The notes under the pieces are model-generated. The model did no database searches and was not told the origin of the DNA. It was given only the letters and a program-made list of their open reading frames with translations. From positions 1 through 6,502 of the forward strand of contig CALAGB010000557.1 in the NCBI GenBank assembly GCA_937891245.1: a stretch of DNA of 6,502 nt, written 5' to 3'. Position 1 is the stretch's first letter. Every line of letters starts with the position of its first letter. Positions 1-6,422 of this stretch are shown piece by piece. Origin of the DNA: an uncultured Thermomicrobiales bacterium (GTDB lineage Bacteria; Chloroflexota; Chloroflexia; Thermomicrobiales; Thermomicrobiaceae). A program made the position numbers and the translations under genes.

Positions 1-59
1 CTGGCTGTCCTCAGAGTCCCTGTGATCGCCATTACGCGGGCGGAGCTAGCTCGTATGCA

Positions 60-290
60 TTACTGACGATCGGTGCCCGGACGCAGATGGTGCTGGAAGT
101 AAGCCAACGCCTGGACCAGCAGTCGCACCGTGCTCCGGAAAGAAGTTGACATTCACTTCCGATTCGATCGCGTGCAGTTGCTCTTCCAGTGCCAAGGGAT
201 CACAAGGCGGAGCGTATCGAAGGATGCAACGACTCGATATGCAAGGCTAGCCTCGCCGGTTGATTCGAAAGGCGCTGGTCTCTACTTGGG
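60..290 (-). pseudogene. Degraded 3' remnant of an unrecognised protein gene
   Basis: I do not recognise the family. Three consecutive minus-strand stretches read like one protein if two frame changes are allowed. The first runs from about 290 to 210 and contains VASFDTLRLVIP. The second runs from about 208 to 130 and contains EEQLHAIESEVNVNFFPEH. The third runs from 128 to a TAA at 60-62 and contains VRLLVQALAYFQHHLRPG. The second change is exactly one extra base at 129, between the His and Val codons. The first lies at about 205-212. Upstream of about 290 the first frame meets a stop, so the beginning is missing or shifted again. The alternating acidic/hydrophobic composition and clean stop make a genuine coding remnant likely. 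The indels could be decay or sequencing error. It follows the broken PEP-enzyme gene on the same strand. Confidence 0.4.
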
Positions 291-315
291 ACGAAGTGAG
301 CGCTATGGACGGAAC

Positions 316-1236
316 TCACGCGAGGTCCGCACTGGGTGACTCGAGATAGACGATCCCGGCATTCCCATCGATCAGGCGGACCCTCGCGTCACCCGTACCG
401 ACCACCGCAGGTATCCCGTACTCCCGAGCCACCAGCGACGCGTGGGCCGCGAGGGTGCCGCCGTCGGTAACGATCGCCACGGCGCGCCGAAGAGCGACGT
501 CCAGGCCGGCGTCGTGGCCCGCGCGACTAACACCTCACCCGGTTGGAAGTGGTCGAAGTCCTCGGCCCTCCGGACAATCCGTGCCGGGCCGGTGGCGCGG
601 CCGGGGCTCGCCGGTTGTCCCACGATGGCATCTGGGGGGAGCGTGCCGCCGGTCCGCACGGCGTTCACGACACCCGCGATCGCGCCCTCGGCGAGTGATG
701 CCCGGCCGATGGCGAGGGGCGTGACCAGCCGCCGCTGACGCTCCCACTCGGTGCGGCGGCGCCTGGCGGCCTCCGAGACACCGGCGTCTCCAAAGTCGAT
801 ACGCCGCGCATCGCCTCCGCACGCGTGAGAAAGAACACATCCTCCACCCCGGCGATCGCGACGTTCGCCCGCAGATGATCGCCGAGACGCGGCGCCCATC
901 GACGCATTAGCGGCCAGCCGAGCGTCAACCAGCGGGCCTGCTCTTCGCGGAGGGTGGCGTACCGCTGCGCCACCTCGAGTAACGTCTCGAAGCGATCGCG
1001 CAGAGCTGGGTGGCCGGACAGGGCGGCCCGGCAAGCGGCCTCGGCCGCCGCGCGCTCTGCCGCGAGCTGTGATCGGCGCTCAGGCAGATCCTCGACGGTC
1101 TGCCGCCGGTCCAGTTCACCGGCGGTCGGCCAGTACCACTCGACGCTCTGGACCGCGTGCGCCGGAACCTCGAGGTCAGTGCCGGGGAGCCCACGAAGGA
1201 GGACATGGACGCTCGCGCCAGTTCGAGCATCGTGAT
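316..1236 (-). pseudogene. 3' part of a PEP-utilising enzyme gene, frameshifted and lacking its 5' end
   Basis: Three minus-strand frames join into the C-terminal region of a PEP synthase or rifampin-phosphotransferase-like protein. The first segment, about 1210 to 812, carries LLRGLPGTDLEVP, VEWYWPTAGE, YATLREEQARW and the typical VEDVFFLTRAE. The second, about 800 to 486, carries VGQPASPGRATGPARIV and PGEVLVARATTPAW, the entry to the phosphohistidine 'mobile' domain. The third, 483 to the TGA at 316-318, carries VTDGGTLAAHASLVA and YGIPAVVGTG, the swivelling-domain signature with its phospho-accepting His. The frame changes lie at about 800-812 and at 483-486, where one base appears to be missing in GGCGCGCC. 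The N-terminal PEP/ATP-grasp half is absent. In the family the His shuttles phosphate between PEP- and ATP-side domains, so this piece cannot work alone. Decay is the simplest reading; assembly error is possible for the indels but not for the missing 5' half. Confidence 0.8.
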
Positions 1237-3309
1237 CTGTGGCTCTGCCGCGGCCCGCCATTCTTGCCAGCGAGGGACGTGCGTCGGAGACGCGATTTCA
1301 CCGGTCCTAGGAATTAGACCGAGGAGGAGCCGCCAGGCCTCCTCTGGTTCACGCGTTCGAAGCATATCTAAGACCGCGAATCGCTGATCCAAGGACGCTG
1401 CCGTCTGAGGTGCCCAGAGCAAGAAGATCTCATGCAAGCTCTTTGCTGGGCTGTCGTTTCGGATGATCGTCGGTGCCAATCGGGCGAGCCGAGCGAGTGT
1501 CAGCGCGGCCCGGCTCAGAAAGGTGGGTGACCAGGCGAGCGTTTCCAATGCCCAGAGGAGTCCAACGTAGGGGGTGTCTACGAATGAACTGTGGTCCTGG
1601 TCAGCATTCGGGAAGAGGCGGAGGATTGGGCGAGTTTCATCCACGAGTGCCGCATCAATGGCATCGAGAAATCGGTCTGGTGCCGCTTCGGCTAGAAGTG
1701 GCAATACATCAGAGAGCGAGGCCCAGTTGCTACCACTACTGTCCTCATTCGCCCGTGAAACGATCGCGCCGACGATACGCTCCGCCCATTCGATGATCGT
1801 CAGCCCGTCAGCCGTAACAGTACTCGGACTACCAGTTTGCATGAGGGCAAGGCTTTCTGCGAGCCCTTTCCGGAGCCGCGGTGAGTACATGCGGGCATGA
1901 CCGCGTATCTGCGCCATCCATCGCTGCTCGTTTGGTAGCTCCCCAGCCGGGTCACGTTCACACAACACGGTCACGCATGATTCTCCAAAGCAGCGGAGAT
2001 CATCAGCGGTGAGAAACCGGGCCAATAACGGCCAGGCATCAGCCTTCGACACGAGATACCACGCGGTATCGGTCTGACGAATGGGTGGATCGGAGTGGTT
2101 GGCCCATCGAGAGAGCGTCCGCACCAACTCCTGATAGGGTGCGTTTGCCAACATGGCGAGTACTTCACGATCACCCGTTTGATCCTCCGTCCAGCCTCCC
2201 GCAAGGAGGGCTGGTAGGATGTCGTGCGCATGACTTGGATGAGCCCACGCGGGGGTATGTAGGTTCGGAGCGAGGGCAAGTCTCCGGCGCAGCGAGAGGA
2301 GGCTTCGGCGAGCAATACCTGCCAATTCGCCTGCCTTTCGCTCGGGGAAGCCCATACCGAGCAGCGCCTTCTCCGCCGCGGTTCGATTAGGCCGCGGCAG
2401 GTCCAGCATCTTGCCTGAGGGAAGGCTCTCTCTACCTTGGGTGATCAAGACATGGTGGCCGCCGCGCACGGCGGGGGCAACGTCTACCCTGTCGAAGGTT
2501 GGAATTAGGAAAAGTGGCGACTCCACCGCAACTGCGCGGCCCCACTCGAGAATGTCATGAACCACCAAGGCCCGGCCCCAAACTTGTTCTCGTTCCGTCT
2601 CAGCTAGAAGGTCGATTGCGGCGGCGGCGAACGCAAGGCCTTCCTCGGGCGAATCAGCGCGTATCTCGAGAACACTCGGCTCGCCAGCTATCCATTCCAG
2701 AATCCGTTCTGCTATGTGATGTCGGCCGGCAATTACCAACTCAGGTACAAAGGCCGGGCAGGTAGCCTCGCTCCAGTTCTTCCAGGCTCCTTCGAGGGTC
2801 ACCTAGGTGTGCAGCCCTTTTCCAAGGTGTTCCGAGATCCAGATGTGGACCGCGAACGAAAGTTCGAGCCAGGTCTCAAGGTCGTCGGCGTCGTAGGCTC
2901 GAACGTGTTGCCAGCGACCGTCCTTTTCCTTGCCCTCCGCCCACTCACGCTTCGAAGACCAGCGTCGGGGCGCTACAAACACGAAGGTTGTTGTGGCGGG
3001 ATCAATGCTGCCCGGGCTGTCCGAGCGCTTTTAGTAATCGTCCTCCGCCTTGCCCTTCGGATCGCGATTCGTACCCATTTCCCAAACCGACAGACCCTTC
3101 GGTACGAATGCGTTGCCGACCTCTACTTCGACGATGCCGTCCCAGCCGCCGAGTTGCACCCCTTCCCCAGCCCGGAACTCAATCAGCGAGATGTCGTCAA
3201 CTGTCGCCAGAATCAGCCGACGAATAAGCTGCGGAAGGCGTCCTTGTGCATCGCGCCGGTTCGCCCAGCAATCGAGGTCTGTAGCATCGACAAGCATCCG
3301 AGATGGCAA
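1237..3309 (-). pseudogene. Large nuclease-like/helical-repeat protein gene with two in-frame stops and a lost 3' end
   Basis: One reading frame runs from about 3309 to about 1237 and is interrupted only by TAA at 3031-3033 and TAG at 2803-2805. Protein-like sequence continues without a frame change across both stops: 92, 75 and about 520 codons. Segment 1 has DLDCWANRRDAQGRLPQLIR, then GGWDGIVE and VWEMGTN, an arrangement reminiscent of PD-(D/E)xK nuclease folds. Segment 2 has FVFVAPRRW and HVRAYDADDLETWLE. Segment 3 is Leu/Ala-rich, mostly helical, with RADSPEEGLAF and a basic RRSLLSLRRRLALAP stretch like the winged-helix end of STAND NTPases, but I see no Walker A motif. I take the start as TTG at 3309, with GGAGG five bases upstream; ATG at 3297 is the alternative. 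I recognise the overall type as a large uncharacterised protein family but cannot name a function. The frame loses protein-like character near 1240, where PEP-enzyme sequence begins. It lies 229 bases downstream of the E1 gene on the same strand. Confidence 0.75.
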
Positions 3310-3538
3310 TCGGTCCTCCGTACTTTTCGATGACAACGTCAAAGTATTGGATGCTCGGATCATAGCTCAAAAAGCAACTCCCGAACCGGTTAGGAGCCGG
3401 CAATCTCGCTTTCGACTACGATCCTAACGCGCTCTGGAGAGGTATGGTGCAGCTTCCATAGGACTCAGATCGCGTCCATTCACTCCAGGCTCGGCACATC
3501 ATCCCGTTCGACGAAAGGTGGACACACCCACGCTATCG
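3310..3538. other. Intergenic gap between the E1 gene and the broken large gene
   Basis: No intact gene is visible here. On the minus strand a short in-frame run near 3538-3480 reads WVCPPFVERDDVPSLE before a stop, and another near 3480-3420 reads EWTRSESYGSC before a stop. These could be remnants of a lost gene but are too short to assign. A possible minus-strand -10 hexamer TATGAT is at 3360-3365, without a convincing -35. I looked for a zinc-cluster protein of the DUF6527 type, often the last gene of related operons, and did not see one. Confidence 0.35.
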
Positions 3539-4990
3539 CTATTGTGAGACGCGGCAGGGAAGGCGCGCCCGATCGCCACGCCCGAGCCTACTCCGGTGGC
3601 CTTGGCCACAGTCGAGGCAACGCGGATCGGATCGGCGGATGCCCATCACCTGCACGGAGCGTGACTGCGCCTCGTAGCGACGGTAGTCCAGATTGACGGT
3701 GGCATCGAAGAGCCCAGTCACCATCAGCAGCATGTCGTTGACCGCCTGCGAGGCGGTAATCGCGTTCAACGTGATGACGCTCGGCTGACGAACTTCGTCA
3801 TCTTCGACGTAGCGTTGCGCCGCACGCTGTGCTGGTGAGACGGCTTCATCCCGTAGTCGGTCGGACAGAATGAGGCCGTTGCAGAGCAGGCAGCCACCGT
3901 TGGAATAGGGCATGACCGGGCGCTCCACCGTGAAGATATCGTCCACTTGGCGAGTGGTCTTCTCGACAACGACCTTGGCTCCCATCTGAAACCCCGGGAT
4001 GAGATATTGAAAGACGAGCGCGTTGAACACTCGTCGGCTTTGCATCGAATCAGCAGCGAGAAACAGCACATCGGCATCGATTAACCGGGCTGCGTTCTCG
4101 GTGTCAACGACATCGCCGACGATCGCCTCGAAGCGGACGCTGGGATTCGCTCGGCGCGCAAGCCGCTGGGCGATCTTCACCTTGTGTTGAGCGAAGCGTG
4201 CTCCGATTTGCTGCAGTCGGAGACGTCGGCGATTCGTGAGAAAGGCCCGCGCGTCCCATCGAGTAGCGCCGACCACCCGTGGCAGGTTGGTCAGATCGAC
4301 CCGCTCAGGATCAATCACGACGATATGACCGACGCCTAGGTGAGCGAGCTGCTGGTTCACTAGTGAGCCGACTCCTCCAGCCCCGATAATGCCGGCCTTC
4401 AATGCTTGTAGGCGCTGTTGTCCAAGATCACCAAAGAGGCGGGCATGGCGGTCATACATTCGCTCCACTGCCATCCGGCTGGAGAGCGGTGCGGGATACA
4501 GGTAGCGTATGCGGCGACCGATGATCACCACCTCGTCGACGACCTGGCGTTCACCATCTCGCAACCAGATATCCCCAGCCGCTGCGTCCTGGTTGAACAC
4601 GAGCGCGCCGACTGGACCCCCATTGGTGATGTCGAGCAGTGCTGGGTAGCCCCGTTCGTGCGATGCAAGATCATCGTTGGAGAATTGCACTTGGCCGCAG
4701 CCAGCATGGTTGTGCACGGCGAGATAGCAGAGTTGTTCGTCGCCGCAGTATCCGGCGTGCTCTGCGACGAAGCGGGCAGTAAGCGCTCGGTAGCCGCGCT
4801 CGCCGGGAACGTAATCGGCACCGTCCTGCGCGAGGAAGAGTTCGCGAGCCAGCAGGCGAGTGCCGCGTTCCGTTTCGCAGATCCCAGCCGCGATCATTGC
4901 TCCGTGCTCGTCGCCATCGCCTGGGAACAGGTGAGCCATGAGACGCTGATATAGCGGCTCCGGGAGCCGTAGCGACAATGGTCCTTTCAT
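3539..4990 (-). CDS. JAB/JAMM metallopeptidase fused to an E1-like ThiF/MoeB activating enzyme
   Basis: This is a two-domain enzyme of 483 residues if it starts at ATG 4990, which overlaps the E2 stop as ATGA. A GTG five codons upstream (5005) is the alternative. The JAB domain, about residues 5-165, carries Glu28, the His-Asn-His pair (93 and 95), Ser104 and Asp107, fitting the JAMM zinc set ExnHxHx8SxxD. In known families such domains trim or remove ubiquitin-like tags. The E1-like domain, about residues 175-465, has the nucleotide loop GAGGVGS (203-209), IDPERVDLTNLPR (226-238) with Asp227 and Arg238, a Lys near 270, and Asp314 for Mg-ATP. CLLC (367-370) and CLDC (458-461) look like the structural zinc pair of MoeB/ThiF. 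Family knowledge predicts adenylation of the ubiquitin-like C-terminus. Oddity: between 310 and 457 the only cysteines are the zinc pair, so the usual E1 thioester cysteine is not evident; Ser385 is a conceivable substitute. Likely cytosolic, with no signal or membrane segment. Confidence 0.93.
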   Translation of the reverse strand: MKGPLSLRLPEPLYQRLMAHLFPGDGDEHGAMIAAGICETERGTRLLARELFLAQDGADYVPGERGYRALTARFVAEHAGYCGDEQLCYLAVHNHAGCGQVQFSNDDLASHERGYPALLDITNGGPVGALVFNQDAAAGDIWLRDGERQVVDEVVIIGRRIRYLYPAPLSSRMAVERMYDRHARLFGDLGQQRLQALKAGIIGAGGVGSLVNQQLAHLGVGHIVVIDPERVDLTNLPRVVGATRWDARAFLTNRRRLRLQQIGARFAQHKVKIAQRLARRANPSVRFEAIVGDVVDTENAARLIDADVLFLAADSMQSRRVFNALVFQYLIPGFQMGAKVVVEKTTRQVDDIFTVERPVMPYSNGGCLLCNGLILSDRLRDEAVSPAQRAAQRYVEDDEVRQPSVITLNAITASQAVNDMLLMVTGLFDATVNLDYRRYEAQSRSVQVMGIRRSDPRCLDCGQGHRSRLGRGDRARLPCRVSQ

Positions 4991-5376
4991 TGGTTGACGA
5001 TCCACTGCAGCACCTTCGCAAGCTTGATGGCGGCCGTGTCTTCAGCCGGATTCCATTGGTTCGACCGACGCGAGATCTGAGTTACATCTCTACCGTGCCA
5101 CTTGGTGCGCGCGAAACCCTGCCCCAGCGCCTGGTTATCCGTCCTTGCTAACGTCGGATCGGTGAAGTGGGGATAGACGTCTGCGTGGGGATACTGAAAC
5201 GTGATCTGAAAGCCGATCCACGATCGCGCTGGCCGGTACTGGTCCCCGAGAGGGAGATCGCGCACCAGGACGTAGGCGCCTCCAGCATTGTCGGGCTCGA
5301 CCTCAACTTCGTTCTGCGAGAAGGCCGCGCGCAGTTCGGCGACGGCCTCCTCCACTTCTGGTGTGAGCCCTGCCAT
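4987..5376 (-). CDS. E2-like (UBC-fold, Prok-E2_E type) protein without cysteine
   Basis: This 129-residue protein starts at ATG 5376, whose A is the last base of the ubiquitin-like gene's TGA (TGATG). A GTG directly before it (5379) is also possible. No strong Shine-Dalgarno is seen, which suits translational coupling. An N-terminal helix with PEVEEAVAELRAAF is followed by strands and then SWIGFQITFQYP (52-63) and ADVYPHF (65-71), the strand-turn-Pro pattern of E2 folds. Next come WHGRDVTQISRRSNQW (93-108) and a terminal helix to IVNQ. Context and pattern point to the E2 family found beside multi-ubiquitin proteins, predicted to accept the tag from the E1-like enzyme. There is not one Cys in the protein, so it cannot form a Cys thioester. 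The conserved-looking His94, Ser102 and Ser105 region lies where an E2 active site would be. The family call rests partly on the neighbours, because E2-like sequences diverge strongly. Confidence 0.85.
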   Translation of the reverse strand: MAGLTPEVEEAVAELRAAFSQNEVEVEPDNAGGAYVLVRDLPLGDQYRPARSWIGFQITFQYPHADVYPHFTDPTLARTDNQALGQGFARTKWHGRDVTQISRRSNQWNPAEDTAAIKLAKVLQWIVNQ

Positions 5377-5636
5377 CACGAGTTGTCGTCCGGTGTGACG
5401 GCGCGGAACTGCTGGTTCGGATGAATCCCGATCGTTTCGTTGTCGCCGATCGGCTTAAGCCTATTGCCGTGAACCTCGAAGAGAGGGAAGTCAGCGCGGA
5501 TGTTCACCCCTTGGGCGATTGCTGCCGCCTTGATTTCCGCTCCGGTCGCCTCCGGCTTGCCCGGCTCCTTCATGAGATCAACCGGCTTCGTGTTGACTAC
5601 AATCGAGATGGTCCGGAGATGGGTTGCCTGAACCAC
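5376..5636 (-). CDS. Single-domain ubiquitin-like (multi-ubiquitin/beta-grasp) protein
   Basis: I take the start as GTG 5636 because AAAGGA lies seven bases before it. The frame is open further up to a TTG at 5681, but that start has a poor ribosome site. The result is an 86-residue protein. Residues 8-17 (RTISIVVNTK) form the opening strand, residues 31-43 a helix (TGAEIKAAAIAQG), then PLFEVHG, the acidic GDNETIGI turn, and a last strand HPNQQFRAV before the tail TPDDNS. That is the beta-grasp order and the usual look of the multi-ubiquitin family, here with one domain instead of tandem copies. It is the presumed tag of the pathway, activated by the E1-like enzyme and passed to the E2-like one. 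The tail lacks Gly-Gly and there is no Cys. The JAB domain may trim the tail, or the chemistry may differ from ubiquitin. The stop overlaps the E2 start. Confidence 0.87.
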   Translation of the reverse strand: MVQATHLRTISIVVNTKPVDLMKEPGKPEATGAEIKAAAIAQGVNIRADFPLFEVHGNRLKPIGDNETIGIHPNQQFRAVTPDDNS

Positions 5637-5642
5637 TTGGCG

Positions 5643-5674
5643 TTCCTTTCCGGAGCGTATCGCGCTACCGCTCC
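5643..5674 (-). promoter_or_regulatory. Shine-Dalgarno and upstream hairpin deciding the ubiquitin-like protein start
   Basis: On the minus strand GGAAAGGAA (5643-5651) lies seven bases before GTG 5636 and sets that start. Directly upstream is a 6-bp inverted repeat, GGAGCG (5669-5674) with CGCTCC (5652-5657), separated by 11 bases. In the mRNA it would fold right beside the ribosome site. It lacks a U-run, so it is not an intrinsic terminator. A role in tuning translation of the tag relative to the upstream small protein is inference. Confidence 0.45.
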
Positions 5675-5754
5675 CGTACAAGAATCCTCACGTCTGTTGC
5701 TACTTCAGCGAGGGCATCGAGCGCAAGAAGGACGCTCGTCCATTTCCGGGCGGA

Positions 5755-5895
5755 CTACTTGCGGCCCTTCTTCCCGGTCCGCTGGCTAAGTGCGCTCCCG
5801 GCAGCCGACTTTTCGGCTTTCGTGGCCTTCGGGTCGCGGAGTACCTTGCTAGCGTTGCGAGCGGCCTTCTTACCGGTAGTTTTCGAGTGGGCCAT
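5755..5895 (-). CDS. 46-residue Lys/Ala-rich basic protein, first gene of the operon
   Basis: A short minus-strand gene starts at ATG 5895 behind a near-perfect ribosome site (GGGAGGTGA, 5901-5909) and ends in TAG at 5755-5757. It encodes 46 residues: 10 Lys, 4 Arg, only one Asp and one Glu, and 9 Ala. Recognisable pieces are TTGKKAARNASKVLRDPK in the first half and KSAAGSALSQR near the end, closing with GKKGRK. I have the impression of small, similarly patterned hypothetical proteins in many bacteria, but know no function. It could bind nucleic acid by charge, or supply lysines or partners for the conjugation system. Its place behind the operon promoter and operator, and 118 bases before the ubiquitin-like gene, suggests co-expression. 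The strong ribosome site is the main proof that it is real. Confidence 0.8.
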   Translation of the reverse strand: MAHSKTTGKKAARNASKVLRDPKATKAEKSAAGSALSQRTGKKGRK

Positions 5896-5900
5896 GGCAA

Positions 5901-5909
5901 TCACCTCCC
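5901..5909 (-). promoter_or_regulatory. Strong Shine-Dalgarno of the 46-residue protein
   Basis: The minus strand reads GGGAGGTGA five bases before ATG 5895, almost a full anti-16S complement. It is the strongest ribosome site in the window and is what separates this small gene from chance frames. Confidence 0.8.
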
Positions 5910-5929
5910 TTTAGCCCTGTGAGCTGTCT

Positions 5930-5947
5930 GGTTTAGATATCTAAACC
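5930..5947. promoter_or_regulatory. Perfect 18-bp palindrome, likely operator
   Basis: GGTTTAGATATCTAAACC is its own reverse complement. It is AT-rich in the middle, unlike the surrounding DNA. It lies just downstream of the predicted minus-strand -10 box, at about +4 to +21 of the operon transcript, and 94 bases before the XRE gene. Dimeric XRE regulators bind such dyads, so repression of the operon by the neighbouring XRE protein is the natural inference. Confidence 0.75.
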
Positions 5948-5957
5948 CCTGGTTGGA

Positions 5958-5986
5958 ACAGTACACTCCGGCGGTTAGTTTGTCAA
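5958..5986 (-). promoter_or_regulatory. Predicted sigma70-type promoter of the ubiquitin-like operon
   Basis: On the minus strand a perfect -35 TTGACA (5981-5986) is followed after exactly 17 bases by TACTGT (5958-5963), a -10 matching the consensus at three of six positions including both ends. Transcription would start near 5950, immediately before the 18-bp palindrome. The perfect -35 and ideal spacing carry the call; the -10 is weak. Confidence 0.6.
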
Positions 5987-5988
5987 CC

Positions 5989-5994
5989 TATACT
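5989..5994 (+). promoter_or_regulatory. Candidate -10 box for the XRE gene
   Basis: TATACT on the plus strand is a near-consensus -10, 47 bases before ATG 6042. At 16-18 bases upstream no good -35 is present (about CTCCGG). It abuts the -35 of the divergent operon promoter, so the two promoters would overlap and could compete. Confidence 0.35.
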
Positions 5995-6041
5995 GGAGTT
6001 TGCTGTGGTGTTACTATTGGGCAGGAGTGGAGGAACCCACG

Positions 6042-6416
6042 ATGGCTATTGGAGAACGTGTCCGCCAGCGTCGCGACGAAATGAACATCACGGCCACAGA
6101 ACTCGCAAAAAGGGCGGAGGTAACAAAAGGCTATGTCTCGCAGATAGAGAATGGCCTGGTGCCACGTCCGTCAGCTGACGTACTCTATCGCTTGGCCAGC
6201 GCATTGGGAACGACTGTTGCCGACCTGCTTGGCAAGGAGGTGGTGCCAATTCAGAAGGAGATGCCAGAGAGTCTCTTGAAGTTCATCGAACTGGAAAATC
6301 TCCCCAATGAGGACATCGAAATGCTGGCGGCAATCAAGTTCCGTGGGCGTCAGCCGCGAACGGTTGAGGACTGGAGGTTCCTCTATGAGTCGATTAGACG
6401 CACCATCACCGAGTGA
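6042..6416 (+). CDS. XRE-family HTH transcriptional regulator, CapH-like position
   Basis: I start this 124-residue protein at ATG 6042, with GGAGG at 6029-6033 eight bases upstream. The frame extends 14 codons further to 6000, but with no ribosome site. Residues 3-64 form a lambda-repressor-type HTH: GERVRQRRDEMN, ITATELAKRAEVTKGYVSQI as the DNA-reading helices, ENGLVPRPS, then LYRLASALGTTVADLLG. The C-terminal part, LPNEDIEMLAAIKFRGRQP and VEDWRFLYESIRRTI, is the tail I associate with XRE proteins encoded next to ImmA/IrrE peptidases. It is probably a dimeric repressor of the divergent operon, binding the palindrome at 5930-5947, and may regulate itself. In CapH/CapP systems the peptidase cleaves the repressor on DNA damage. 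The link here is by analogy. Confidence 0.9.
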   Translation: MAIGERVRQRRDEMNITATELAKRAEVTKGYVSQIENGLVPRPSADVLYRLASALGTTVADLLGKEVVPIQKEMPESLLKFIELENLPNEDIEMLAAIKFRGRQPRTVEDWRFLYESIRRTITE

Positions 6417-6422
6417 GTCCTC

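Noticed and set aside
130..339. 69-codon plus-strand frame
   Set aside because: The composition is not protein-like and the opposite strand reads as pieces of a real protein.
2716..3333. 205-codon plus-strand frame
   Set aside because: It is antisense to the broken nuclease-like gene, and its length reflects GC-rich antisense bias.
3369..3396. Possible terminator after the E1 gene (4-bp stem with five T on the minus strand)
   Set aside because: The stem is only CTCC/GGAG, and four bases separate it from the T-run; too weak to call.
3197..3403. 68-codon minus-strand frame overlapping the nuclease-like start
   Set aside because: It contains a plausible stretch (SYDPSIQYFDVVIEKYGGP) but overlaps the better-supported N-terminal segment in another frame and has no clear ribosome site or family.
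4418..4954. 178-codon open frame on the plus strand
   Set aside because: It is antisense to the JAB domain of the E1 fusion, has no ribosome site and shows no recognisable motif; the minus-strand frame carries all the motifs.
5700..5900. 66-codon minus-strand frame
   Set aside because: It is an out-of-frame overlap of the 46-residue gene. The strong ribosome site and the KA-rich pattern belong to the ATG 5895 frame.
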